This document shows positions 1 to 7,406 of a stretch of DNA of 57,604 nt, in pieces. The DNA lies in NCBI GenBank assembly GCA_015060255.1, contig SUYV01000007.1:1-57604 (forward strand), in the 5' to 3' direction. The stretch comes from Bacteroidales bacterium (GTDB lineage: Bacteria > Bacteroidota > Bacteroidia > Bacteroidales > UBA932). The first letter of the stretch is position 1, and each line of letters begins with the position of its first letter. A program made the translations under genes and the position numbers. The notes below the pieces were generated by a model. That model was given only the letters and a program-made list of their open reading frames with translations, was not told the origin of the DNA and ran no database searches.

Positions 1-2
1 AC

Positions 3-509
3 GATTATCTGAAGATGATCGGGCTGAAGACAGCAGTCCTGATCGCCTGCTCGGCCAAGATGGGAGCACTCGTTGCAGGAGCATCGGAGCATGAGGCTGA
101 ACTTCTGTATAAATATGGATACGACCTCGGAATCGCATTCCAGATCGCAGACGACTGGCTTGACACTTATGGAGATCCGAAAGTGTTCGGCAAGGCGATC
201 GGAGGTGACATCCTCAACAATAAGAAGAGTTGGCTGATGACCCGAGCATTCGAGAAAGCGTCAGAGGAGACACGCGCCAAGTTGCTTGAGGCCATGGCCA
301 TGCCGATAACCACTGAGGAAGAAAAGACCGCGAAGATAGACGCAGTCAAAGCAATCTATGCCGAGCTTGAAGTCGGAGAAGAGGCAAAGCAGGAGATCAT
401 CAGATTCCACAGCCAGTCGCTCTCGCATGCAACTGCGCTTAACCTGCAGCCTGAAGCATACTCACTGCTTGAAAACTACGCAAAGAAACTTATCGGAAGA
501 ACAAAATAA
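3..509 (+). CDS. Polyprenyl (geranylgeranyl/farnesyl-type) diphosphate synthase, C-terminal part
   Basis: This is the 3' part of a trans-isoprenyl diphosphate synthase; the reading frame is already open at the window edge (…DYLKMIGLKTAVL), so the true start lies outside and the ATG at 15 is internal. The visible part carries the second aspartate-rich motif in the family form, FQIADDWLDTYGD, which binds Mg2+ and isopentenyl diphosphate, followed by GGDI and a KKSWL segment. These enzymes condense isopentenyl diphosphate with allylic diphosphates in the cytoplasm to make the prenyl chains of quinones and lipid carriers. Chain length cannot be judged because the first DDxxD region is missing. 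A conserved hairpin repeat and then the U32 gene follow on the same strand. Confidence 0.88.
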   Translation, partial: DYLKMIGLKTAVLIACSAKMGALVAGASEHEAELLYKYGYDLGIAFQIADDWLDTYGDPKVFGKAIGGDILNNKKSWLMTRAFEKASEETRAKLLEAMAMPITTEEEKTAKIDAVKAIYAELEVGEEAKQEIIRFHSQSLSHATALNLQPEAYSLLENYAKKLIGRTK

Positions 510-514
510 CAACT

Positions 515-542
515 TGTCATCCCGAGCAAAGTCGAGGGATCT
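515..542 (+). repeat. 28-nt hairpin leader element, copy 1
   Basis: This copy begins TGTCATCCCGAGC and ends GTCGAGGGATCT. The arms ATCCC and GGGAT can pair. It lies between the prenyl synthase gene and the U32 gene, in the direction of transcription, and ends 9 nt before the ATG at 552. It differs from the copy at 31838 at one base. It belongs to the family at 4450, 8626, 12874, 31838 and 53310. Confidence 0.85.
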
Positions 543-551
543 TTCAAGAAT

Positions 552-1880
552 ATGGAGAAAAAGAAACTAGAGATCATGGCACCGGCAGGCAATTTCGAAT
601 GTCTGCACGCAGCCATTCAGGGAGGTGCCGATTCGGTTTATTTCGGAGTCGAGAAACTGAACATGCGTTCGCATTCGGCCAATAACTTCAAGATGACCGA
701 CCTGCAGGAGATCGTCGACATATGTTCAAAATATGGCGTAAAGACCTACCTGACCCTCAACATCGCACTCTTCGGAGAAGACCTTGAGGACATGAAGCGT
801 ACGCTGGATGCAGCCAAGGCTGCAGGCATCACCGCGGTAATCGCCTCAGACATGGCAGCCATCATATATGCCCGTCAGATCGGCGTGGAAGTGCATATTT
901 CCACACAGCTCAGCATTTCCAATGCAGAGGCTCTCAGATTCTATGCACAGTTTGCCGATGTCATAGTGCTGGCACGCGAGCTCAATCTCGGACAGGTCAA
1001 GGACATCAAGGCCATCATCGACAAAGACCAGATCTGCGGACCTTCGGGACGACTTGTCGAGATCGAGATGTTCGCCCACGGAGCGCTCTGCATGGCCATT
1101 TCAGGCAAGTGCTACCTCAGCCTGCATGAGTACGGGGCATCAGCCAACCGCGGCTCATGCTACCAGCTCTGCCGCCGCGCATACAAGGTGGAAGACAGGG
1201 AGACAGGCATGCAGCTGGAGATCGACAACAAATACATAATGTCTCCTAAGGACCTCTGCACCATCGAGTTCATGGACAAGATCATCGACGCGGGAGTGAC
1301 CGTGTTCAAGATCGAGGGACGCGCACGTTCGGCTGAATATGTGAAGCGCGTGGCATCATGCTATCGCCGCGCAGCTGACGCTGTCTGTGACGGTACATAC
1401 ACTCCGGAGCTCGGAGCATCATTCAAGGCAGAGCTCGAGGAAGTGTTCAACAGAGGATTCTGGGACGGATACTATCAGGGAGCGCGCCTCGGCGAGTGGT
1501 GCGACGTATACGGAAGCACAGCCACACGCAAGAAGGCATACTGCGGAAAGATCACCAACTGGTTCGGCAAGCTCGGAGTGGCGGAGATCCTGGTTGAGTC
1601 AAACACACTCAAGGTCGGAGATAAGATTCTGATCATAGGTCCTACATCAGGATGCATCGAATACACCGTTCCCGAGATCAGAGTAGACCTGAAACCTGTC
1701 CAGGAGGCTGTCAAAGGCACATATTGCTCGATTCCGATCGACTGGAGCAAGGTGGTTCCGGGAGCACGTGAAGAGGCGCTCAGCCTCTGCGGCGACGGCT
1801 GCAGCGAGCAGGCCTGCCGCGCCATCGAGGAAACCCGCCTCCGCCGCAGCGACAAAGTCTACATCTGGCCTGAAGTCTAA
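552..1880 (+). CDS. Peptidase U32 family protein (RlhA/TrhP-like RNA hydroxylation type)
   Basis: A 442-residue protein with the U32 family N-terminus (EIMAPAGNFECLHAAIQGGADSVYFG) and the cysteine signature HGALCMAISGKCYLS followed by GSCYQLCR, roughly residues 177-210. These cysteines are thought to bind an Fe-S cluster. The family was named for collagenase activity, but several bacterial members are now known to act in prephenate-dependent hydroxylation of tRNA or 23S rRNA; which role applies here cannot be read from the sequence. The downstream ENVYGS-like region (EWCDVYGSTATRKKAYCGKI) and a C-terminal beta-barrel-like part are also typical. Translation starts at ATG 552, directly behind the leader repeat. 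Confidence 0.9.
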   Translation: MEKKKLEIMAPAGNFECLHAAIQGGADSVYFGVEKLNMRSHSANNFKMTDLQEIVDICSKYGVKTYLTLNIALFGEDLEDMKRTLDAAKAAGITAVIASDMAAIIYARQIGVEVHISTQLSISNAEALRFYAQFADVIVLARELNLGQVKDIKAIIDKDQICGPSGRLVEIEMFAHGALCMAISGKCYLSLHEYGASANRGSCYQLCRRAYKVEDRETGMQLEIDNKYIMSPKDLCTIEFMDKIIDAGVTVFKIEGRARSAEYVKRVASCYRRAADAVCDGTYTPELGASFKAELEEVFNRGFWDGYYQGARLGEWCDVYGSTATRKKAYCGKITNWFGKLGVAEILVESNTLKVGDKILIIGPTSGCIEYTVPEIRVDLKPVQEAVKGTYCSIPIDWSKVVPGAREEALSLCGDGCSEQACRAIEETRLRRSDKVYIWPEV

Positions 1881-1901
1881 CACCTATGATTCACTAAGTA
1901 T

Positions 1902-2129
1902 ATGGATGACTCTGCAATTTGGATAGTAGTGTGTATAATTGCACTTATCATCGGATACATCTTCTGGATCCACATCCCTGCCCATATGGCCCGGAACCGT
2001 GGCCGCAGCGCATTGGGATGGGTGCTTCTCACCTGGATACTCCAACCTCTATGGACAATCGTCCTATTGGCAATCCTTGGGGACAGTTCAGAGAAGATCC
2101 GTGAGGACATCCGCAACGAAGGCCGCTGA
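1902..2129 (+). CDS. Small membrane protein, two predicted helices
   Basis: A 75-residue protein with one hydrophobic segment at about residues 5-25 and a second at about 40-60, separated by the basic stretch ARNRGRSALGW. An arrangement of helix, N-R-G-R-S-x-x-G-W, helix recurs in short uncharacterised bacterial inner-membrane proteins. The start is ATG 1902, 21 nt after the U32 stop, so the two may be co-transcribed. Overlapping open frames exist in this stretch, but this one has the most protein-like composition. No function is proposed. Confidence 0.65.
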   Translation: MDDSAIWIVVCIIALIIGYIFWIHIPAHMARNRGRSALGWVLLTWILQPLWTIVLLAILGDSSEKIREDIRNEGR

Positions 2130-2187
2130 CAGGCACCACTTCATCACCCATCAATGAGACTGACCAGTCCCATATTAGGGCAGACCA

Positions 2188-2314
2188 TCCGTAAAACAGC
2201 CAATATTACGGACAACAAGATCATTTGGAAGCATGTCATCCGCAAAATGACCGGATTTACGGACAGCGGTGCCCTATAAGGGCAGGCTATCCGTAAAATG
2301 GGCATTTTTACGGA
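2188..2314 (+). repeat. Upstream cluster of three RAYT1-linked hairpin repeats
   Basis: Three copies of a 25-nt unit lie at 2188-2212, 2239-2263 and 2290-2314. Each has a 7-nt arm TCCGTAA (TCCGCAA in the second), an 11-nt loop and the arm TTACGGA. All face the same way: AT precedes the left arm, the loop begins AA, and C follows the right arm. The spacers also resemble each other (CATATTAGGGCAG before copy 1, CCTATAAGGGCAG before copy 3). This stretch of about 320 nt without a recognised gene runs up to the small ORF at 2449. Confidence 0.9.
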
Positions 2315-2448
2315 CATGATAAGGAATTATGATTGTAAACTATTGTTATTCCGAATATTAAGTCTATATTTGTTCCATCTTTGAACTGTTCTGGTTCGCC
2401 ATCCACGATCAAATGGCAGCAAACTGAAAACTTATTCGACATTTGATT

Positions 2449-2685
2449 ATGGAAACGACGGAAATCATTTATCTTGACGTAAAGACCGTACCGGCATTTG
2501 ACACCGAGTCAAATATGCCACACACAGCTTATACGGTATTCTGCCCGCAAAAAGATGGCTCTGCAATTGCCTCCGCTTGGACATTGCGGGATGCGGTCCG
2601 GTTATTCAGACATATATACAATGTCAAAGAAGAAGTTGTCATCAAGTTGAGACGTCCTTTCAAGCCACAATGTTCCGGAAAGTAA
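2449..2685 (+). CDS. Small hypothetical protein inside the RAYT1 cassette
   Basis: A frame of 78 codons, starting at ATG 2449 (a TTG two codons earlier is possible), beginning METTEIIYLDVKTV and ending KPQCSGK. It ends 10 nt before the RAYT gene and both lie within the two repeat clusters. It has no signal peptide or membrane segment. The composition is mixed, with a basic C-terminus (KLRRPFKP). I recognise no family. Its tight spacing suggests co-transcription with the transposase, for example as an accessory or regulatory factor, but that is inference. Confidence 0.55.
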   Translation: METTEIIYLDVKTVPAFDTESNMPHTAYTVFCPQKDGSAIASAWTLRDAVRLFRHIYNVKEEVVIKLRRPFKPQCSGK

Positions 2686-2695
2686 TCGAGATCTT

Positions 2696-3622
2696 ATGTT
2701 GACATTTGCAGAAAAGGAAAGGGAGTGTGAGAGAATATTTGAGAAGTCCGGACCATTCTGGCATCTGTATACAGACGGCAGGGTCATGGAGGATTTCCTT
2801 TGCACTGAAGAAGACTTCAAGACAGCAATGACAGCCCTTGCTGTCGCAGCAGTACTGTTCAAGAAAGTCAGGATCATCACATTCGAATTGATGAGCAATC
2901 ATATTCATATGATATTGAACGGGGAGGCAGAAGACTGTCTGGAACTTTTCGAGAGATTCAAGGCACGTCTCCGGAGAATCCTCAAAACAAATGGAAGGAT
3001 AATCAATTGGGATGCATTCAAGGCTGACATACTGCCCATCGAAACTCTGAATGCTCTCCGGAATGAGATCATTTATGTAAACCGTAATGCGTTTGTCGCC
3101 AATCCTCAATTTACCCCTTTCAACTACCCATGGGGCGGCGGATGTGCATTCTTCCAGCCATACTTTAATCGTTTACCAGCTAGCTCTTTAAGAGAATTGG
3201 GATTCAACAAGGCAAGAGAGCTGACTCATTTCCGTGAGATCAGGTTGATTGAAGATCTGAAGTTCTTTGGTGACATCGTTTTCATCCCTTCCTTCTGCAG
3301 AACCGACATTGGAGAAAGCATGTTCAGGGATGCACGAAGCTACTTCAACTCATTGACACGCAATGCAGAAGCCTTCAGCCAGATTGCTCAAAGATTAAAG
3401 GATTCCGTATTTCTTACTGATGAGGAAATGTATGCTGCCGCCACTATGTATGCAGAAAAGACTTATGGCAACAGACAACTTTCACTCCTGAACCCGGAAC
3501 AAAAGATCCAGCTGTCCAAAGAGCTGCATTTCAAATATAACGCATCCAATCAGCAGATCAGGCGTCTCCTGAAACTTGACATCAGCATTCTTAATGAACT
3601 TTTCCCGCAACAATCATCCTGA
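2696..3622 (+). CDS. REP-associated tyrosine transposase (RAYT), Y1/IS200-like, copy 1
   Basis: A 308-residue protein of the IS200/IS605-like Y1 transposase superfamily. It has the metal-binding HUH motif as MSNHIHMILNG (His69, His71) and a candidate catalytic tyrosine in the RAYT-style context IIYVNRNAFV (Tyr127, with Asn131), followed by NYPWGGG, matching the usual YPWSS. RAYTs are single-copy housekeeping relatives of transposases that nick single-stranded palindromic REP sequences. Exactly such hairpins flank this gene, three on each side. The C-terminus (about residues 265-305, YNASNQQIRRLLKLD) looks like a helix-turn-helix and is shared with the second RAYT at 37739. ATG 2696 is 10 nt behind the small ORF. 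No long terminal inverted repeats or target duplications are visible, so this is not an ordinary insertion sequence. Confidence 0.88.
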   Translation: MLTFAEKERECERIFEKSGPFWHLYTDGRVMEDFLCTEEDFKTAMTALAVAAVLFKKVRIITFELMSNHIHMILNGEAEDCLELFERFKARLRRILKTNGRIINWDAFKADILPIETLNALRNEIIYVNRNAFVANPQFTPFNYPWGGGCAFFQPYFNRLPASSLRELGFNKARELTHFREIRLIEDLKFFGDIVFIPSFCRTDIGESMFRDARSYFNSLTRNAEAFSQIAQRLKDSVFLTDEEMYAAATMYAEKTYGNRQLSLLNPEQKIQLSKELHFKYNASNQQIRRLLKLDISILNELFPQQSS

Positions 3623-3625
3623 CCA

Positions 3626-3752
3626 TCCGTAAAATGACCGGATTTACGGACAGCGGTGCCCGATTTGGATAACCCATCCGTATAACAAGCTGATTTACGG
3701 ATAACGGTCACATTAAGGTACACACCATCCGTATAACAGCCAAGATTACGGA
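3626..3752 (+). repeat. Downstream cluster of three RAYT1-linked hairpin repeats
   Basis: Three more 25-nt units lie at 3626-3650, 3677-3701 and 3728-3752, with left arms TCCGTAA or TCCGTAT and right arm TTACGGA. They begin 3 nt after the RAYT stop codon. The first matches the middle upstream copy (2239-2263) at 24 of 25 positions, and the match continues into the following CAGCGGTGCCC. All are in the same orientation as the upstream cluster. They occupy the gap between the convergent RAYT and recO genes. Confidence 0.9.
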
Positions 3753-3782
3753 CGGGAGGGTATTTTATGGACCAAGGTTTAC

Positions 3783-4436
3783 CTAGGCGAAGAGGTCACG
3801 GAGGACTTTCAGGGAGTTTATGTTCACTGCCGATTCGGTGTGGAATTCTATATAGCGGAGGATTTCCTCCGCTATTTCGTTTCTGACCGGCCCGGTCAGA
3901 GGGATGAGCATGGAATCTGCGAACGGGAGTTTCATGAACTGCTCTACTACGGCATAATGGTCTCCCACGAACGGGAGGAGGTTCTTGGCCTCCGGGCTGA
4001 AGCCCAGGGCTATTGTCAGTTCGAGAAGGAAGCGTATATGGAAATTGCTGAAGTCCTCCTGCATGGCGTCCAGCAGCAGGATGTTCTTTTCGCACCACTC
4101 ATACAGTCCCTGTTCATAGGCTCCTTCACGGACAATCCTGAAGAGCACTTCGCTCATGAACATGGTGATGGAATTCTTGTAGACACTGTTCCTGATACCC
4201 ATCAGAGGATGGCGGGCAACCAGGTTCTTCGCTGTGTATAATGTTGATTTTGAGCTTTCTACAACATCAGCTTCCAGGAGTGTCAAGGGCAGGAAAAGAG
4301 ACATGCCGGACTTCTTTCCGACACCGCGTATAAGAAAGCTTCGCCGTCCATAATCCCTGGAAAGGGTATGGACGACGAGCGAATTTTCACCGAACTTGGT
4401 GGTATGTAGAACTATCAGTTCGGTATTTGTTGTCAT
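3783..4436 (-). CDS. recO: DNA repair protein RecO
   Basis: A 217-residue protein with the RecO N-terminal OB-fold opening (ELIVLHTTKFGENSLVVHTLSRDYGRRSFLIRGVGKK) and the helical C-terminal domain (FHIRFLLELTIALGFSP; LRYIEFHTESAVNINSLKVLRDLFA). RecO works with RecR and RecF to load RecA on gapped or SSB-coated DNA. The zinc-binding cysteines seen in some RecO proteins are absent, as in several families. Its start at 4436 is preceded by the hairpin leader element (copy 2), and rdgB lies upstream on the same strand, so the pair probably forms an operon. It converges with RAYT1. Confidence 0.9.
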   Translation of the reverse strand: MTTNTELIVLHTTKFGENSLVVHTLSRDYGRRSFLIRGVGKKSGMSLFLPLTLLEADVVESSKSTLYTAKNLVARHPLMGIRNSVYKNSITMFMSEVLFRIVREGAYEQGLYEWCEKNILLLDAMQEDFSNFHIRFLLELTIALGFSPEAKNLLPFVGDHYAVVEQFMKLPFADSMLIPLTGPVRNEIAEEILRYIEFHTESAVNINSLKVLRDLFA

Positions 4437-4449
4437 ATAATCTTTGTCT

Positions 4450-4485
4450 AGATTTCTCGACTCGCTGCGCTCGCTCGAAATGACA
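4450..4485 (-). repeat. Hairpin leader element, copy 2 (expanded loop)
   Basis: Read on the minus strand it starts TGTCATTTCGAGCG and ends TCGAGAAATCT; the loop carries about 8 extra bases. The arms ATTTC and GAAAT pair. It lies between rdgB and recO and ends 13 nt before the recO ATG at 4436. Confidence 0.85.
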
Positions 4486-4490
4486 GAGGA

Positions 4491-5123
4491 TCAGGCTTGA
4501 TTCTTAAGCCATTCTGCCATTGCGCGGAGCGCCTTTCCTCTGTGAGAGATGTCGTTCTTCTGCTCCTCGGTTATGTCTGCAAGAGTGAGTCCCGGATATT
4601 CATCTGCAATGAAGATCGGGTCATATCCGAATCCGCCGTTGCCTGACTTCTCACGGGCAATCACGCCCTCCAGAGTGCCTTCGAACATCTTGATCTGACC
4701 GTCTATGATCAATGTCACGACACTCTTGAACCTGGCTTTTCTGGAAACTTTCCTGACCTTGAGTCCGAGCGACTCGGCCATCCTTGCTTCACCCTCGAGA
4801 ACAGCAAGTTCATAGAGGACCTTGTCCATGTTCTTGTTGAAATCCTTGTCATCTCCTGCATACCTTGCTGTGTATACTCCCGGAGCACCTCCAAGGGCAT
4901 CCACCTCAAGTCCTGTATCGTCTGCAAAGCAGTTGCATCCTATCTTGTCATATAGATATTGAGCCTTCTGCAAAGAGTTGGCTCTCAATGTCTTTCCTGT
5001 TTCAGGTATATCTTCTGTGATTCCCATCTGTGCGAGAGAAACGAGCTCAAAGCCCTCGCCCAGTATCTCTGATGCTTCACGCAGTTTGCCTACATTGCCC
5101 GTTGCAAATACCAATTTCATCAT
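4491..5123 (-). CDS. rdgB: XTP/dITP diphosphatase (RdgB/HAM1)
   Basis: A 210-residue house-cleaning nucleotide pyrophosphatase. The N-terminal LVFATGNVGKLREA carries the substrate-phosphate loop, CFADDTGLEVDALGGAPGVYTARYAG is the family metal/catalytic signature, and GNGGFGYDPIF with ISHRGKALRA forms the purine pocket. It hydrolyses dITP and XTP so that deaminated purines are not built into DNA. About 20 residues around MAESLGLKVRKVSRKA look like an insertion relative to the ~195-residue enzymes. ATG 5123 is chosen; a second ATG follows directly. A -7 box on the minus strand at 5158-5165 precedes it, divergent from the S41 protease gene. Confidence 0.93.
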   Translation of the reverse strand: MMKLVFATGNVGKLREASEILGEGFELVSLAQMGITEDIPETGKTLRANSLQKAQYLYDKIGCNCFADDTGLEVDALGGAPGVYTARYAGDDKDFNKNMDKVLYELAVLEGEARMAESLGLKVRKVSRKARFKSVVTLIIDGQIKMFEGTLEGVIAREKSGNGGFGYDPIFIADEYPGLTLADITEEQKNDISHRGKALRAMAEWLKNQA

Positions 5124-5157
5124 AAAACTGCTCTTATATTACTACTAATAACCGCTG

Positions 5158-5165
5158 CAAAGGTA
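5158..5165 (-). promoter_or_regulatory. -7 box (TACCTTTG) for rdgB-recO
   Basis: The minus strand reads TACCTTTG, matching the Bacteroidetes TAnnTTTG consensus, with 34 nt to the rdgB ATG. No convincing -33 TTTG is visible. It sits almost back to back with the plus-strand box at 5179. Confidence 0.5.
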
Positions 5166-5178
5166 TAAAAATATTTCG

Positions 5179-5186
5179 TACTTTTG
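5179..5186 (+). promoter_or_regulatory. -7 box (TACTTTTG) for the S41 protease gene
   Basis: TACTTTTG matches TAnnTTTG. Only 4 nt separate it from the ATG at 5191, so transcription should begin at or next to the start codon (a leaderless message), unless the true start is downstream. Confidence 0.5.
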
Positions 5187-5190
5187 CGGT

Positions 5191-6792
5191 ATGAGAAAAT
5201 TATATACCATTGCGGTCATTGCCGCAACTTTTTTTGCAGCTTTTTCAGCTGCCGGACAGTCAAAGAGCTTCAGGCTCGGCAAATGGACCGAGATACATAA
5301 TGCAATAGTAAAGGAACTGAACCGCTCCTATGTGGACTCACTTCCCGTGGACAGGATAATGAGAGCAGGCGTGGACGCGATGCTCGAGGAACTTGATCCA
5401 TATACGGTATACATACCGGAGGAAGAGAATGAGGACCTCCAGATGATGCTTTCAAACACTTATGGAGGCATCGGAGCAATCATACACAAGACCAAAGACA
5501 GCAATGTCATCATAAATGAGCCTTATGCAGACTCCCCTGCAGTGAAGGCCGGACTGGTCTGCGGCGACGAAATCATCGCCATTGACGGAACTCTGACCAA
5601 GGGTCTCGAGATCAAGGAAAGCACCGACAGGATGAAAGGAAAACCGGGAACTACGGTAGTATTCAAGGTCAAGAAGGTTCGTTCCGGGGACACACTGGAC
5701 GTACCCGTACTGCGCGAAAGGATTCATCTGCCCGATGTCCAGTATGCCGCAATGCTGGATGACACCACGGGATATCTTCTTCTCAGCGGATTCACTGAAA
5801 ACGTAGGTCAGGAAGTGAAGAACAAGTTCATAGAACTCAAGAAGCAGGGCATGAAGAGGTTCGTTCTCGACCTCCGCGGCAATGGCGGCGGACTCATGGG
5901 CGAAGCTGTAAACATATTGTCCATCTTCCTGCCGAAAGGCTCTCTCGCCGTGTCTTCAAAGGGCAACAACGAGGGGTCACTGATAGAATACCACACCACA
6001 TCTGAGCCGGTTGACACCGAAATGCCGATAATAGTCATGATCGATTCAGGCTCTGCATCTGCATCTGAAATCGTTGCAGGAGGCATCCAGGACCATGACA
6101 GAGGCGTCATCATGGGCACACGAAGCTACGGAAAGGGACTTGTCCAGTCCATCCGTCCGCTCCCATACAACGGCCAGATGAAGGTAACCACTGCGAAGTA
6201 CTACACTCCGAGCGGCCGTTGCGTGCAGGCAATCGACTACAGCAACCGCAACGAGGACGGAAGCGTAGGACATATTCCGGATTCGCTTACCAAGGAGTTC
6301 AGGACCGCGTCGGGCAGGATCGTTCGTGACGGCGGCGGAATCACTCCGGACAAGGTCATCAAGGCCAAGGATTACAGCCGTCTTGTATATGCTCTGGTGT
6401 TAGGAGGTGTCATTGACCAGTATGCGATTGACTACTCCCGCAGGCACGCCAGTCTGCCGGCTGTGGACGAATTCCATTACACAGATGAGGATTTCGAGGA
6501 TTTCGTGAAGTTCGCGAAGACTCAGAAGTTCGACTATAGAAGCAGCGCGAAGACTCTCTACGACCAGATGAAGAAGGAACTTGAAAAGGATGGTCTCGCA
6601 GAATCCATGAAAGACGAACTACAGGCGCTTGAGAGGGCACTGGAGATGGACAAGGAGAGATTCATCCGCCTCAAGAAGGACGAGATAATCCCGTTCATCG
6701 AAGAGGAGCTGGCTACTCGTTATTGGTTCCAGGAAGCAGGTGTCAGGATACGTCTTCGCTACGACGATCAGTTGAAGGAGGCGTTGCTATGA
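5191..6792 (+). CDS. S41 family carboxy-terminal processing protease
   Basis: A 533-residue CtpA/Prc-like periplasmic protease. A signal peptide (residues 1-22, ending SAAGQS) is followed by the S41 N-terminal helices, a PDZ domain (about 85-170, TYGGIGAII…VCGDEIIAIDG) and the catalytic core. The catalytic serine should be Ser290 in GSASASEIVAGG with Lys315 in RSYGKGLVQ, 25 residues apart as in known members. A C-terminal helical extension (about 430-533, rich in Glu and Lys) follows. Such enzymes trim or degrade exported proteins from their C-terminal ends. Its stop overlaps the start of the HAD gene (ATGA), suggesting translational coupling. Confidence 0.93.
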   Translation: MRKLYTIAVIAATFFAAFSAAGQSKSFRLGKWTEIHNAIVKELNRSYVDSLPVDRIMRAGVDAMLEELDPYTVYIPEEENEDLQMMLSNTYGGIGAIIHKTKDSNVIINEPYADSPAVKAGLVCGDEIIAIDGTLTKGLEIKESTDRMKGKPGTTVVFKVKKVRSGDTLDVPVLRERIHLPDVQYAAMLDDTTGYLLLSGFTENVGQEVKNKFIELKKQGMKRFVLDLRGNGGGLMGEAVNILSIFLPKGSLAVSSKGNNEGSLIEYHTTSEPVDTEMPIIVMIDSGSASASEIVAGGIQDHDRGVIMGTRSYGKGLVQSIRPLPYNGQMKVTTAKYYTPSGRCVQAIDYSNRNEDGSVGHIPDSLTKEFRTASGRIVRDGGGITPDKVIKAKDYSRLVYALVLGGVIDQYAIDYSRRHASLPAVDEFHYTDEDFEDFVKFAKTQKFDYRSSAKTLYDQMKKELEKDGLAESMKDELQALERALEMDKERFIRLKKDEIIPFIEEELATRYWFQEAGVRIRLRYDDQLKEALL

Positions 6793-7406
6793 TAGTCCTG
6801 TTTGATTTTGACGGTGTCATAGCCGACACTGAGGGACAGTATACGGTTTTCTGGAATGAGATGGGACTAAAGCATCTCGGCATCGAGGAGTTCGGCCTCA
6901 AGATCAAGGGTCAGACGTTCAGACAGATCACAGGATACTTCTCGGAGAATCCCAGCGTGCTTTTTGACGTGATAGAGCCACAGCTTAACAAGTTCGAAGA
7001 AGACATGTCGTATGACTATGTACCGGGAGCACTGGAATTCATCAAGGAGCTGAAGGCGGCAGGAATCCGTACGGCCATCGTCACAAGTTCACACAATATC
7101 AAGATGGCGAATGCCTACAGAGCCCATCCGGAACTTCCTGAGCTGGTGGACGCAATACTTACCAGCAATGACTTTTCCAGATCAAAACCGGACCCGGAGT
7201 GTTTCCTAAAAGGAATGGAAGTGCTTGGAGGCAAACCGGAAGAAACGGTGGTTTTCGAGGATTCCTTCCATGGCATTGCTGCAGGACGCGCATCCGGCGC
7301 CAAGGTCATCGGACTGGCCACAACAAACAAGAGCGAGGCTTTGGCCCCGCTCTGTGATATGGTCATAGATGATTTCACTCATTTCAGTCTCAAAGATCTG
7401 ATGTAA
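6789..7406 (+). CDS. HAD-superfamily phosphatase, beta-phosphoglucomutase-like
   Basis: A 205-residue cytoplasmic HAD hydrolase. Motif I is FDFDGVIADTEG (nucleophile and acid Asp), motif II is the TSS in AIVTSSHN, and motifs III/IV are the lysine in RSKPDPECF and VVFEDSFHGIAAG. An alpha-helical cap lies between about residues 15 and 85. The start is ATG 6789, overlapping the protease stop; a longer frame upstream would run through the protease gene and is not favoured. Substrates of this group are sugar phosphates or related small phosphoesters; the exact one cannot be told. The last 28 nt overlap the convergent GH5 gene. Confidence 0.9.
   Translation: MIVLFDFDGVIADTEGQYTVFWNEMGLKHLGIEEFGLKIKGQTFRQITGYFSENPSVLFDVIEPQLNKFEEDMSYDYVPGALEFIKELKAAGIRTAIVTSSHNIKMANAYRAHPELPELVDAILTSNDFSRSKPDPECFLKGMEVLGGKPEETVVFEDSFHGIAAGRASGAKVIGLATTNKSEALAPLCDMVIDDFTHFSLKDLM

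Noticed and set aside
358..570. Open frame reading SSRAKSRDLSRIWRKRN at its end
   Set aside because: It is out of frame with the prenyl synthase and runs through hairpin leader copy 1. A similar FRAKSRNL peptide from copy 3 (8436-8654, minus strand) shows that such frames are translations of the repeat.
1877..2157. Several overlapping frames opposite or beside the small membrane protein gene
   Set aside because: Only 1902-2129 has a plausible two-helix protein; the others are shadows with odd composition.
2188..3752. CRISPR array
   Set aside because: The repeats are spaced in two groups around a gene, the arms form one hairpin each, spacers are related to one another and there are no cas genes; they fit REP units of the RAYT.
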